Part shown: piece after piece, positions 26,234-35,020 of the stretch
Layout: each line of letters starts with the position of its first letter
How positions within the stretch are numbered: position 1 is the stretch's first letter
NCBI RefSeq assembly: GCF_003054705.1
Contig: NZ_QAYX01000020.1
Span: 372,001 to 436,000 of the forward strand
Source of the DNA: Opitutus sp. ER46
GTDB lineage: Bacteria; Verrucomicrobiota; Verrucomicrobiia; Opitutales; Opitutaceae
Direction: 5' to 3'
DNA length: 64,000 bases
Translations under genes and position numbers: made by a program
The notes under the pieces: model-generated
Told to the model about the DNA's origin: nothing
The model's database searches: none
The model's input: the letters and a program-made list of their open reading frames with translations, nothing else

Positions 26234-27280
26234 TTAACGCGCCGGCTGCGTGGATCCGCGTGGCACCAGCATCGCCGGCAGCGTCACGTGCGTCGCCGGT
26301 CCCGTCTGCTTTCCTTCCAGGCGCGCGAGCAACAGCTCGACGGCCGAACGCATCAGATCCTCCAAAGGCTGGCGCACCGTCGTCAGCGGCGGCGTCACGA
26401 CCTCACACAGCCGCAAATCGTCGAAGCCCACCACCGACACGTCGCGCGGGATCTCACGTCCCGCTTCCCTCACGCCCGCATAGACGCCGAACGCGGTCAT
26501 GTCATTGATCGCAAAAAACGCGGTCGGCGGGTTCGGCTGCTGCAGGAGCGTCCGAGCCGCTGACTTCCCCGTCTCGGTGCCCTCCTCATCCCCCGCGGCC
26601 ACCGCCTCGGTCCACACAAGTTGATCGTCGACCGCCACGCCCTGCGCCGCCAGGGCCGCGCGATACGCCTCGAAACGGTCGCGCCGATTCGAGGAACGGA
26701 TCGGGCCGGAAACGAAGGCGATCCGCCGATGGCCGAGCGCGAGCAGGTGCTCGATCGCGAGCCGCGTGCCGCCAGCGTTGTCCACGCGCACGCTGTCGAA
26801 CTCCACCCCGTCGGCCCCCACCGGCTCGCGGTCGAAGGTCACCACGTGCAGCCCCCGCTTCACGAGACCCACCATGTGATTCAACGAGAGCGGGGCCGAT
26901 CCCAGGATCAGTCCGCGAATGCCGCGCGCGAGAAGCGACTCCGCGTACTGCTGTTCCCGCGCGGGATCGCGTTCGCCATTGCACAGCAGCACCTGGCAGT
27001 TCCGCGCGAGCGCCGCGTGCTCCACGTACCGCGCGAACGCGCCCCAGAAGGGATTCGCCACCGACGGCACGATCAACCCAATCGTGGGGATGAAACCGGT
27101 CTTCAGCCCGCGGGCCACCTGGTTGGGCGCGTAGCCGAGGTCCGCCATCGCCTGCATCACGCGCTCCAGCGTCTCCGCGCGCATCCGGTCGCGCCGCCCG
27201 TTCAGGACATTCGAGACCGTGCTTGGCGACACGTTCGCCAGGCGGGCAACGTCGTGGATGGTCTGGCCTCCGGATGACAT
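26234..27280 (-). CDS. LacI-family transcriptional regulator
   Basis: A 348-residue repressor. The LacI helix-turn-helix and hinge are plain: TIHDVARLANVSPSTVSNVLNG, RMRAETLERVMQAM and LGYAPNQVARGLKTG. The sugar-binding domain follows: IGLIVPSVANPFWGAF, AIEHLLALGHRRIAFVSG, PPTAFFAINDMTAFGVY, VSVVGFDDLRLCEVVTPPLTTVRQP. The start is the ATG preceded by AAGGCG at a proper distance; an ATG 15 nt earlier is possible. It lies upstream of and on the same strand as the alginate operon and is the likely regulator of that operon through the dyad at 25931. The inducer may be DEH or KDG, which is inference. Confidence 0.93.
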   Translation of the reverse strand: MSSGGQTIHDVARLANVSPSTVSNVLNGRRDRMRAETLERVMQAMADLGYAPNQVARGLKTGFIPTIGLIVPSVANPFWGAFARYVEHAALARNCQVLLCNGERDPAREQQYAESLLARGIRGLILGSAPLSLNHMVGLVKRGLHVVTFDREPVGADGVEFDSVRVDNAGGTRLAIEHLLALGHRRIAFVSGPIRSSNRRDRFEAYRAALAAQGVAVDDQLVWTEAVAAGDEEGTETGKSAARTLLQQPNPPTAFFAINDMTAFGVYAGVREAGREIPRDVSVVGFDDLRLCEVVTPPLTTVRQPLEDLMRSAVELLLARLEGKQTGPATHVTLPAMLVPRGSTQPAR

Positions 27281-27468
27281 GGGACGCGCCTTCATTGCCG
27301 GATCGACCGCGCCGCGCAATTCCGAACCTCGGCGCGATCCGCAACTCCACCGCGCCCCCACCTGCTTTTCCGTCCTGCTGCGCCCTCCCCCACTCCACCG
27401 CGCGTACTGAGGAGCAGGAGGCAACGAGGGCTGCAATTATATCTCCCCCGTGACGGGGTACTTCCGGG

Positions 27469-27505
27469 ATAATGTCCAGATACTCGCCGAATAATGTCCA
27501 GATAC
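27469..27505. repeat. Two 15-bp direct repeats with 22-bp period
   Basis: ATAATGTCCAGATAC occurs twice, at 27469-27483 and 27491-27505, in the gap upstream of the lacI-type gene. The 22-bp period is about two helical turns. This suits side-by-side binding of one regulator; the alternative is a remnant of an insertion-sequence end with repeated transposase sites. Confidence 0.6.
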
Positions 27506-27547
27506 CGGACGCCCGCCGTCGCAGCGGCGCGCCGTCCCGAGGCGCCG

Positions 27548-27958
27548 TTACTTTCCGCTCCGACGCTTCGCGCTGAACGTGCCTTCGCCTTCGGCGCCCA
27601 TCTTCGCCTTGCCCGACATCGCGTCGCCATCCACCACGCCGGTGTACTCAACCGGCACGCCTTCGCCGGCGCCGGTCTTGAACGTAAGTCGGATATTCTT
27701 CCCCTGCACCGTGCCGCTGATCGGCGCGTCGCCGAGCTGCCCCTGATATTTGCCGGTCACCTTCGCCCCGTCCTGCTGCAGCACGAGCACCGGAGTGCCG
27801 GAGCCTTCGCTGGTCTCCACCACCACGTCCCAGGTGCCCGACACGTCGACGGCCGTCATCGCTGCCTTCTCCGAGGGCGTCGCCGCCGTCGCAACCCCGC
27901 CTGGAACAGCGAGGAAAAACAACGCGAGGACCGGGCAGAGGCGAAGGAGCGTCTTCAT
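27548..27958 (-). CDS. Small secreted beta-rich protein of unknown function
   Basis: A 136-residue protein with a signal peptide (MKTLLRLCPVLALFFLAVPG, cut near ATAA). The mature part starts VDVSGTWDVVVETSEGSG and alternates strands (VLVLQQDGAKVTGKYQGQ, ISGTVQGKNIRLTFK), like a small lipocalin- or streptavidin-like barrel found in many secreted hypothetical proteins that begin with a GTW motif. No catalytic residues are evident. Start at ATG 27958, at the signal peptide. It lies between the Hsp70-like cluster and lacI, 94 nt after the former's stop codon, on the same strand. Confidence 0.75.
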   Translation of the reverse strand: MKTLLRLCPVLALFFLAVPGGVATAATPSEKAAMTAVDVSGTWDVVVETSEGSGTPVLVLQQDGAKVTGKYQGQLGDAPISGTVQGKNIRLTFKTGAGEGVPVEYTGVVDGDAMSGKAKMGAEGEGTFSAKRRSGK

Positions 27959-28052
27959 GGTGCAAGGAGTGCTTGGGACGGACGAAGTCGCGGCTGGGAT
28001 ACCCGACCGGCCGCCGCGCGACAAGTGCCTTTCGTGCCGGCCGTCCGCCACG

Positions 28053-30854
28053 CTACAGCTTCAGCCCAAGCGGCAACGTGTCGCCGAGAGCGCGCGCCTC
28101 GTCTTCCGACTCGAGCGCCACGACCTCCGCCACGAGTTGCAGCCAACGTTCCGGCGCTTTCGCCGCCCGCAGTCCCTCGAGCGTGCGTTCCCGCAACGTG
28201 TCGTCCAGGTCGCGCGTCCGGTCGCCCGTCCGCCGCGCCAGTTGCACCGCCGCGAACGCCGCGCCGTCGATTTCGCGCAGCCCGCGCTCGAGCAGGAGCT
28301 CCAGCCACGCCGCGGCGGCCTCCGGCGCAATCGTCTGGTGGCTGCTGCCGAACAACGGCACGCGCGCGCCCACCCGACCGAGCGCCCACGCCCAAGGGCC
28401 CGCCGCCGATTGTCCCGGCGTGCGCAGGCGCGCGACGATCCAGTTGCCAAACACCACCTTCTGGGCGGGCTCAAGCCGTTCCAGCGCCGCGGCGGTCCGC
28501 ACCATCTCGTCCAGCCCCTCCGGCTGGATGCCCTTCACCCGGCCGGCGTTCTTCGTCGCATTCGGCGGAATACGCCGCGCGAGGTGCGGCTCCAGCACGC
28601 GCCAGATGGCCTGGTGCTGCTCCGCTGTAAGGCCGCCGGCGATACGGCGCCACATCACCCAGAACTCATTCCACACCGAGACCTCCGCGTGGAAATTCAC
28701 GTTCTCCGTCAGCAGCGCAAAGGTCTGCTCGCAACGCCAGTCGTCGAGCGGATACCCGAAGCCGGGGCGCAGCCCGTAGCCGACGAACCGGTAAAACAGA
28801 CGCTCGTGCACCGCGGACCGCCGGCGGCGTTTCGCTCCGGCGAATAGCGTGCTCCACAGTTCCCGCAGCAGCGGCGCGCTCCACGCCTCACGCGGCCCCA
28901 GCGCCGCCTCGAGGGTCTCGGCAAACCGTTTTACCTCCCGCGGCTCGACCACGCGCGGCGCCGGCCCGAACACGCGCTCCACGAGTTCGCGCACCTGGCC
29001 GAAACTCTCCGGCATCGACTCGGTCACGGTTGCCCCGCCGCGGCTCGCCGCCCCGCGCAGGTCAAACTCGAGGCGCCAGCGTTCGTCGGCGGCGTTCGAC
29101 ACGCACCACAGCTCCAGCGTGCCAAGCTCCGTCAGCGCCGAGCGCAGGTGCACCGGCACCGCGCCGCGTTTCGCCGCGGTCGCCTGTAGCAACGTGTGCA
29201 GCGGCGGCAGCGGCTTGAAGTCATCGCCCAGCGCCACCACGTCGCCCGGTTTGTCCACGCGGTCGGCCGTGGTCGCAAAGAGTGGAAACTGCACCGGCCG
29301 CCCCACCGTGAGCTGGAAGGCGCGCTCCGCCATGTCGACCGTCTGCCCTTCCTCATGCCCGCGCGGGATCACGCACACCGCCTGCGCATCGCCCCCCGCG
29401 TCCTCCGGCGTCAGCCCAATGTACAACGCCTGCGCCGCGCCGCCGCCGATCTTTCGTCCCAGCCCGCGGCGCGCGAGTCCGTAGGCCGCCGCGCCGCGCG
29501 CCACCGCGAGATCGAGCGAGTCGTGCTCGAGCAGCGGGATGCGGGGCTGGTTGGGCCACCAGGCCGAGACCATGTCCACCAGACGATTCGCCAGTCGGGG
29601 CGCGTTGAACACACCGCCGTTGAGCAAAATCGCGTCGGGCCGGGGCAACTCCGCCTCGGCCGCCGTCTCACCCGTCGCCACCGGCCGGCCCAAAGCCGCA
29701 TGACCCGCCGCCGCATGCCGCCGCAAAAACGCCGCGAGGTGCCGCGTGATCGCGGCGTCCTGCGCATACGGCAAACCGAGTTCCTGCAAGGCCACCCGCG
29801 CCGCCCGCCGCGGCGGCTCGTCCGGCGTGCACGCGGGAAAAAAGCCTTCCACGATCAACTGCTCCGCCTCGGCACGCGTGACCTCCGTCGAAAGCGTGCC
29901 GCCGATCAGTCGGCTCCCGCTGCCCGCCAGCGCCAGCGGCTGCCGCTCCGGCGCCGTGACCGCCAGCAGCGCTTCCTTCGCCACCCGCGACGCCTGCACC
30001 AGCTGCGTCCACTGCGTCGCATTGAGCTTCCGACCCGTCTCCGCCAGCCGCTCCTCCGCGCGCCGCGCCAGCGCGGCGTCCATGTTGTCGCCCCCCAGGA
30101 TGAGATGCTCGCCCACGGCGATGCGCTTCAAAACCGGTCCGTCGTCCCCCACTCCGACCGCGATCAGCGTGAAGTCCGTCGTACCCCCGCCGACGTCCAC
30201 CACCAGCACGAGCCGCACGCCCGCCAGCGCGTCAGCCAGGTCATGGCGGTGTCGCGACGTGAAATCGTAAAACGCCGCCTGCGGCTCCTCGACCAGCGTG
30301 AACTGCTCCAGTCCCGCCTCCCGCGCCGCGGTGACCGTCAATGCCCGCGCCACTTCGTCAAAGGACGCCGGCACCGTGATCACGACCTCCTGCGCCGCGA
30401 GCCGCGCCGTCGGATGCGCCGCATCCCAAGCCGCCGCCAGGTGCGCCAGCAGCCGGGCCGAGGCCTGCATCGGCGAGATCTTCTCCACGTCGGCCGGCGC
30501 GCCCCACGGCAGGATCGGCGCCGTGCGATCGACGCCGGCGTGGCACAGCCAGCTCTTCGCGGAGTTCACGAACCGCCCCGGCACCCGTGCCCCCTGCCAG
30601 CGCGCAAACTCGCCGACGATCCAATCCGTCGCTTCGCCCCACGGCAGCCGCGCCGTCCCGGGCGCGATCTCCCCGGCGCCCGGCCGATAGAGGCACGATG
30701 GCAGCAACGGCCGCGCCTCCGCCTGACCCGGCCGCTGCAGCTGCGTGATCGCGAAGTCCGTCACCGTCGCCCCGGCGCCGGACGCGAGCGCCGCGGCGGC
30801 CATGGCGCAGTTGCTGGTGCCAAGATCGATGCCAACGACGAAGTCAGCCGCCAT
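28053..30854 (-). CDS. Divergent Hsp70-like protein with C-terminal DUF3731-type region
   Basis: A 933-residue DnaK-related protein. The actin-like ATPase domain spans about residues 1-400 with phosphate-1 loop VGIDLGTSNCAMA, VITVPASFDEVAR, LVLVVDVGGGTTDFTLI, GGDNMDAALARR and ILLNGGVFNAPRL. A beta-type substrate-binding section (about 430-600; RGHEEGQTVDM, LGTLELWC) lacks the usual helical lid. The last 300 residues are helical and match the region I know as DUF3731 (LRELWSTLFAGAKRR, YRFVGYGLRPGFGYPLDDWR). It starts 3 nt after the second Hsp70-like gene. The pair is conserved in several phyla; the client proteins are unknown. Confidence 0.88.
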   Translation of the reverse strand: MAADFVVGIDLGTSNCAMAAAALASGAGATVTDFAITQLQRPGQAEARPLLPSCLYRPGAGEIAPGTARLPWGEATDWIVGEFARWQGARVPGRFVNSAKSWLCHAGVDRTAPILPWGAPADVEKISPMQASARLLAHLAAAWDAAHPTARLAAQEVVITVPASFDEVARALTVTAAREAGLEQFTLVEEPQAAFYDFTSRHRHDLADALAGVRLVLVVDVGGGTTDFTLIAVGVGDDGPVLKRIAVGEHLILGGDNMDAALARRAEERLAETGRKLNATQWTQLVQASRVAKEALLAVTAPERQPLALAGSGSRLIGGTLSTEVTRAEAEQLIVEGFFPACTPDEPPRRAARVALQELGLPYAQDAAITRHLAAFLRRHAAAGHAALGRPVATGETAAEAELPRPDAILLNGGVFNAPRLANRLVDMVSAWWPNQPRIPLLEHDSLDLAVARGAAAYGLARRGLGRKIGGGAAQALYIGLTPEDAGGDAQAVCVIPRGHEEGQTVDMAERAFQLTVGRPVQFPLFATTADRVDKPGDVVALGDDFKPLPPLHTLLQATAAKRGAVPVHLRSALTELGTLELWCVSNAADERWRLEFDLRGAASRGGATVTESMPESFGQVRELVERVFGPAPRVVEPREVKRFAETLEAALGPREAWSAPLLRELWSTLFAGAKRRRRSAVHERLFYRFVGYGLRPGFGYPLDDWRCEQTFALLTENVNFHAEVSVWNEFWVMWRRIAGGLTAEQHQAIWRVLEPHLARRIPPNATKNAGRVKGIQPEGLDEMVRTAAALERLEPAQKVVFGNWIVARLRTPGQSAAGPWAWALGRVGARVPLFGSSHQTIAPEAAAAWLELLLERGLREIDGAAFAAVQLARRTGDRTRDLDDTLRERTLEGLRAAKAPERWLQLVAEVVALESEDEARALGDTLPLGLKL

Positions 30855-30857
30855 GCC

Positions 30858-32699
30858 TTACTCCTTCATGCGGACGTTGAGCTCGAGCTTCCACCGCCCG
30901 GCGCCGCCCTTCTCGAGGCAGCGCAGCTCCAGCGTGCCGATCTCGGTGACGACCGCCTGCAGGTTCACGGGGACCACGCGGCCGGCAGCATCGGCGCCGG
31001 CGGCGGGCAACGTGGACTCGATCGGCGCGAGCTCCTCGAACTCATCGTTGCCCACCGGATCGTCGAGCATGACGCCGACGGCGTCGTCGCGGCGAACCGA
31101 GCTCGAGAAGAACCGGAAGCGCGTGGGTTCGCCAATCACCAGGCCGAACTCCTGCGGCGGAATGTCCGCCTGCGTACCCTCCTCCATGCCGAACGGCGCC
31201 ACGCACAACGCGCGCACCGGCGGTTCGATCCCGGGCACAGCCGGCATCGCCGCCTCGACGCCCACGTAGTACGCGCGCGCCGTGCCACCGCGGATCCGCA
31301 GGCCGTGACCGTGCCGCGCCCAGCCGTAGTAGGCCGCGCCGCGCGCCACCGCGAGGTCGAGCTCCGCGCCTTCAAGATCCTTGAGGGCCGCGCCGCCATC
31401 GGCCGCCAGCCAGCCATTGAGAACCTCGAGCACGCGCTGCTTGAGCACGCCGGCCTTGAAAACACCGCCGTTGAAGAGCACGGCCGTCGGATGCACGAAC
31501 GTGCGCCCCGCGACCTTGACCGGCGCGTCGGGCGTAGCGGCGAGCGCCCGCGCCTGCCGCGTGAGGAAAGCTGCGAGGTGCCGCGTGACCGCCGCGTCCT
31601 GCGCATAGGGCAACGCCATCTGCGTAAGGCCGGTGCTGCGGGCGGTTTTCGGCAGGTCCGTCACCGCGACTTGCGGGAAGAAGCCGTCGGTCAGCACCCG
31701 CGTCAGCTCCTCCCGCGTCAATTCGGTGCGAATCGTGCCCCCGATCAGCGAGGAGCCGCGGCCGGGCACCGCCACCGGCACCCGCTCGATGGCGGGATCG
31801 GCGAACAGTGTTTCCTTCGCCTGCCGGCACGCGAACGTGAGCGCGCTGAACTGCCACGCGTCGAGTTTCTTGCCGCCGGCCGCCAGCCGCTGGTTCACGG
31901 CGTACGCGAGCGCGAGATCCATGTTGTCGCCGCCGAGCAGGATGTGATCGCCCACGGCGACGCGCGTGAGTTCGACCTCGCCGTTGCGATCCGTGACGGC
32001 GATCAGCGAGAAGTCGCTCGTCCCGCCACCGACGTCCACGACGAGAATCACGTCACCGGGCTGCACGTGCTTGCGGAAGGTTTCACCCTTTTGCTCGGTC
32101 CACGCGTAGAAGGCCGCCTGCGGTTCCTCGAGGAGCGTGACACTCGTGAGCCCGGCCTGCTGCGCCGCCGCCAGCGTCAGATCCCGCGCCGCGGCATCGA
32201 ACGACGCCGGCACCGTGAGCACGACCTCCTGCTGGGCGAGCGGCGCGTCGGCATACTGCTGATCCCACGCGGCGCGCAGGTGGGCAAGGTAGCGGCGTGA
32301 CGCCTCCACCGGTGACACGCGCGCGACATCCGCTGGCGCCTGCCACGGCAGGACGGCGCCCTGGCGGTCCACGCCGGCATGCGAAAGCCAGCTCTTCGCG
32401 GAAGACACGAGGCGCGCCGGCACCTTTGCGCCGTGCGCCCGGGCAAACTCGCCCACCACACCGGTTGCGGGCGCGGCGTCCCAGGGCAGGCCGAGCGCGC
32501 CCGCGGGAAACTCCTGCGCGGCCGGAAGGTAGAGGAACGACGGCAGCAGCGGCCGGGTTTCGACCGTCCCGAGTGCCGTCACCTGCGGGATGGCCAGGGT
32601 GGCCTGGTCCCGACCCCGCGCCGCGGGCCGGGCCAGTTCAAAGTAGGACACGGCCGAGTTGGTGGTGCCAAGGTCGATGCCGACAGAGAAGCGGGACAT
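30858..32699 (-). CDS. Divergent Hsp70-like protein (short form)
   Basis: A 613-residue DnaK-related protein. Motifs: VGIDLGTTNSAVSYFEL, VLTVPASFDAAAR, VTLLEEPQAAFYAW, VILVVDVGGGTSDFSLI, LLGGDNMDLALAY, VLFNGGVFKAGVL, and a beta substrate-binding section with GMEEGTQADIPP and IGTLELRCLEKGG. The protein ends right after this section, so the alpha-helical lid and the EEVD-type tail of DnaK are missing. Its N-terminal 400 residues align with the downstream 933-residue partner (shared KSWLxHAGVDR, EEPQAAFY), pointing to an old duplication. Middle gene of DUF2760 - Hsp70 - Hsp70. Confidence 0.9.
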   Translation of the reverse strand: MSRFSVGIDLGTTNSAVSYFELARPAARGRDQATLAIPQVTALGTVETRPLLPSFLYLPAAQEFPAGALGLPWDAAPATGVVGEFARAHGAKVPARLVSSAKSWLSHAGVDRQGAVLPWQAPADVARVSPVEASRRYLAHLRAAWDQQYADAPLAQQEVVLTVPASFDAAARDLTLAAAQQAGLTSVTLLEEPQAAFYAWTEQKGETFRKHVQPGDVILVVDVGGGTSDFSLIAVTDRNGEVELTRVAVGDHILLGGDNMDLALAYAVNQRLAAGGKKLDAWQFSALTFACRQAKETLFADPAIERVPVAVPGRGSSLIGGTIRTELTREELTRVLTDGFFPQVAVTDLPKTARSTGLTQMALPYAQDAAVTRHLAAFLTRQARALAATPDAPVKVAGRTFVHPTAVLFNGGVFKAGVLKQRVLEVLNGWLAADGGAALKDLEGAELDLAVARGAAYYGWARHGHGLRIRGGTARAYYVGVEAAMPAVPGIEPPVRALCVAPFGMEEGTQADIPPQEFGLVIGEPTRFRFFSSSVRRDDAVGVMLDDPVGNDEFEELAPIESTLPAAGADAAGRVVPVNLQAVVTEIGTLELRCLEKGGAGRWKLELNVRMKE

Positions 32700-32800
32700 G
32701 GGAAAAGGAGAGAGAGTACGGACGGGTTGAGCGAAGATGCGATTCCGACGCCGACCGCGACACGGCGGGCGTGGGCCGAAGAGGCCGACCGGCGTGGCGA

Positions 32801-33316
32801 CTAGAGTTCAACCTCCGCGGGCGCGATGACGCGGGGATCGAGCGCTGGCGAGACGGCTGGCAGCCGCACCGCCGTCGCAACCCAACCATGGTGCTTGAGC
32901 GTGCCGCGATAGGGCGGCTGGCCGGCGACATTGCCCGTCAGCCGGATCCGCTCCGCATTGAACCCGGCCGGGATGGTCACAGCGTCGCCCTCGGCCTGGC
33001 CCATGACCGGCTCCAGATCGAGGTACTGTTTGACGACCTTGCGGCAGCCGGCGTGGACGACGCGGGCGGCCCCGCCGATCTCCGCGTCGGAAAACGAGCC
33101 GACATCCTCCTCGAGGAAGTCGACCAGCCGCCCCTCGCGCTGCAGCAACGCCAGGAGCGAAAGACCGGAGGCGTGCACGTTTTCCGGGACCTCGGGACGG
33201 ACTTCGACGGGAGCATCGAGCGCGGTGATCTTCGCCGCGAGAGTGGCGTCCCCGAGCACGCGGAACGCGAGGCCGAGTCGTGCAAAGAAGGATGGTTTGG
33301 ACGCTTGGGTTGCCAT
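32801..33316 (-). CDS. DUF2760 protein
   Basis: A 171-residue soluble protein recognised as DUF2760: N-terminal FFARLGLAFRVLGDATLA, then ASGLSLLALLQREGRLVDFLEEDVG, RVVHAGCRKVVKQYLDLEPV and the C-terminal GTLKHHGWVATAVRLP. Residues about 60-171 form the domain. DUF2760 genes are typically found next to the two Hsp70-like genes, as here (101 nt upstream of the first). It may be their cofactor or client adaptor; function unknown. Start at ATG 33316, because the residues before it are not conserved in type. Confidence 0.85.
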   Translation of the reverse strand: MATQASKPSFFARLGLAFRVLGDATLAAKITALDAPVEVRPEVPENVHASGLSLLALLQREGRLVDFLEEDVGSFSDAEIGGAARVVHAGCRKVVKQYLDLEPVMGQAEGDAVTIPAGFNAERIRLTGNVAGQPPYRGTLKHHGWVATAVRLPAVSPALDPRVIAPAEVEL

Positions 33317-33448
33317 AGAAGCCGACAAGCGGAGCAACGATCCCGGGCCAATTCAAGGCAGCAGCGCACCGAAACTGCCGTCGGGGAAACGCAGTCGTCC
33401 GCCGCCGAGTCTTCCACCGCAGCTAAGGCAGCCGGGCTGCCGGGGCGC

Positions 33449-34306
33449 CTATTGCCGGAGCCGCGCCAGAACCTCGTCGACCTTCCATCCGTTTCCACGC
33501 CACAACTCGACGATCCGACCGTCGGCGTCGACCAGCGCCGTGCACAAGGTGTGATCGAGCGTCACGCCGTTCTTCTCGCGGTACACGGAGAACGCCCTCA
33601 CCAGCCGGCCCACCTCCTCGTCCGTGCCGGTGGCAAAGCGCCACACCTCGAACCGCGCGCCAAAAGCGGTGCCATACGTCTTCAGCACGGCGGGACGATC
33701 GAAGGCAGGATCAAGGGAGATGCTCAGGAGGCGCACGCGGCCCCCAAGCTTGGGATCGCCCACGATGGCACGCTGCAACTCGGCGAACCGGTTTGTCATG
33801 AGTGGGCAATACTCCGGCACCGGGCAGCGCGTGAAAATGAACGTAAGCACCGTCAGTCCACCGCCCAGATCGGCCCGGGTGAGCGGGCGGCCCTCCTGAT
33901 CCAGAAGCGAGAAGTCCGGCATCACGTCGCCGACCTTGAGCCGAGGAATGGCGGCCGTCGCGCGAGGCGGAGTTGGTCCCGCACTCTGCTCCCCGCCCGC
34001 GCCCGCCCGGGCCAGAACCTTGAATGCCTCGGCCCGCGACCGCTCCTCGTCGACGCGCAAAACGAATCGCACGCGATCGCCGGCCTTGAGTTGCGCGGCT
34101 TCGGCCCGCGCCGCCTCCGCCACGGTGAACCGCATCGTCATCGCCGCCATGAACCCGGGAATTTCCTCATGCGCGATCACGAGTCTTTCCCCATGCAGCG
34201 GCTCGCGGACCACACCGATCACCGTGAACACGCGCTCGGCCCCGCGCAGCGGCGCCACCAACAACATCGCTGCCGCGATCAACATCATGAGGTTACGTCG
34301 TTTCAT
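33449..34306 (-). CDS. SCO1/SenC copper chaperone with N-terminal CusF-like domain
   Basis: A 285-residue exported protein. After a signal peptide (MKRRNLMMLIAAAMLLVAPL, cut near RGA) come a CusF/DUF-type copper-binding fold (about 25-95: VFTVIGVVREP, IAHEEIPGFMAAMTMRF, KAGDRVRFVLRV) with the Met-rich MAAMTM, and a thioredoxin-like SCO1 domain (about 120-285) with the copper ligands Cys-x3-Cys in TRCPVPEYCPLM and His in VTLDHTLCTAL. It delivers copper to periplasmic enzymes such as cytochrome oxidase CuA or, here, NosZ, whose cluster starts divergently 155 nt away. Two FNR-like boxes lie between them. No NosL gene is present, so this may take its place (inference). Confidence 0.88.
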   Translation of the reverse strand: MKRRNLMMLIAAAMLLVAPLRGAERVFTVIGVVREPLHGERLVIAHEEIPGFMAAMTMRFTVAEAARAEAAQLKAGDRVRFVLRVDEERSRAEAFKVLARAGAGGEQSAGPTPPRATAAIPRLKVGDVMPDFSLLDQEGRPLTRADLGGGLTVLTFIFTRCPVPEYCPLMTNRFAELQRAIVGDPKLGGRVRLLSISLDPAFDRPAVLKTYGTAFGARFEVWRFATGTDEEVGRLVRAFSVYREKNGVTLDHTLCTALVDADGRIVELWRGNGWKVDEVLARLRQ

Positions 34307-34340
34307 CACGTCAAAGGTACTCGGTTTCGCCCGCGGCGCC

Positions 34341-34354
34341 TTGACGCGTCTCAA
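34341..34354 (-). promoter_or_regulatory. FNR/NNR-like box facing the SCO1 gene
   Basis: TTGACGCGTCTCAA resembles the TTGAT-N4-ATCAA FNR-family box with two changes. Its centre is about 41 nt upstream of the SCO1-like ATG. Weaker than the second box. Confidence 0.35.
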
Positions 34355-34410
34355 CGCCTCGGCGAGGTGCGAAAACGAACATATCGCGCCGCGATGGACC
34401 AGCCGGTCGC

Positions 34411-34424
34411 TTGACGCGCATCAA
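34411..34424 (+). promoter_or_regulatory. FNR/NNR-like box upstream of azurin-nosZ
   Basis: TTGACGCGCATCAA differs from the FNR consensus TTGAT-N4-ATCAA at one base. Its centre is about 44 nt upstream of the azurin ATG. Anaerobic or nitric-oxide-responsive activation by an FNR/DNR/NNR regulator is the expected control for nos genes. Confidence 0.55.
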
Positions 34425-34461
34425 GGCGTGAACTGCGTGCGCCCATTACCTTCCCCCCGAC

Positions 34462-34989
34462 ATGAAACACACGTCCACGACCCTGATTCTCGGCACCGCC
34501 CTGGTTGCCGCCCTCCTTTCCGGCTGCGGCCGCTCCTCCTCGGACGCCGGCGCGCCTTCCGCCAGCGCCCCCGCCGCCAAGGCCAGCGAGGCGGCCAAGC
34601 CGGAGTCCGGTCGGGCCATCCAGTTCACCGCCAACGACACGATGAAGTTCAACATGACCGAGATTCACGCCTCCCCCGGCGAGGCGCTCTCGGTGACCCT
34701 CACCAACGAGGGCACGACCCCGAAGTTCTCCATGGGCCACAACTGGGTGCTATTCACGGCGGACATCGACCTGCCCGCCTTCGTACAGGAAAGCGCCACC
34801 GCGGCCGCGACCGACTACATCCCGGCGTCCTTCCGACCGAAGGTCATCGCCGCGACCAAGCTGCTCGGGCCCAAGGAGTCCGACACGGTCACGTTCTTCG
34901 CCCCCAAGACCCCCGGCCGCTACCCGTTCATCTGTTCGTTCCCCGGCCACATGCAGGTCGGCATGAAGGGCGAACTGATCGTCGAGTAA
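34462..34989 (+). CDS. azu: Azurin-type blue copper lipoprotein
   Basis: A 175-residue periplasmic, lipid-anchored cupredoxin. An N-terminal signal with lipobox LLSGC precedes an Ala/Ser-rich linker to about residue 50, and then the azurin fold: FTANDTMKFN, GHNWVLF (first copper His), and ICSFPGHMQVGMKG with Cys, His and Met ligands spaced as in azurin. It is a one-electron carrier, and it precedes nosZ by 31 nt in the same operon; it is therefore the probable electron donor to nitrous oxide reductase in place of a c-type cytochrome. This donor role is inferred from position. Confidence 0.92.
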   Translation: MKHTSTTLILGTALVAALLSGCGRSSSDAGAPSASAPAAKASEAAKPESGRAIQFTANDTMKFNMTEIHASPGEALSVTLTNEGTTPKFSMGHNWVLFTADIDLPAFVQESATAAATDYIPASFRPKVIAATKLLGPKESDTVTFFAPKTPGRYPFICSFPGHMQVGMKGELIVE

Positions 34990-35020
34990 ACCGCTTCCGC
35001 CTTCCTCGCTCCCCTACCCA

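Noticed and set aside
29196-32300. A 1034-codon plus-strand open frame opposite the two Hsp70-like genes
   Set aside because: It is the antisense shadow of GC-rich coding DNA: Arg/His/Gly-rich, no domain, while the minus strand has clear Hsp70 motifs throughout. The same reasoning removes the long frames opposite sucA (59636-62578), the RND pump and adaptor (12842-15535), the PL17/SDR genes (20638-23025), the receptor (23664-25967), the sensor kinase (6163-8616), leuA (44348-46243) and the GldF/GldG genes (48190-50340).
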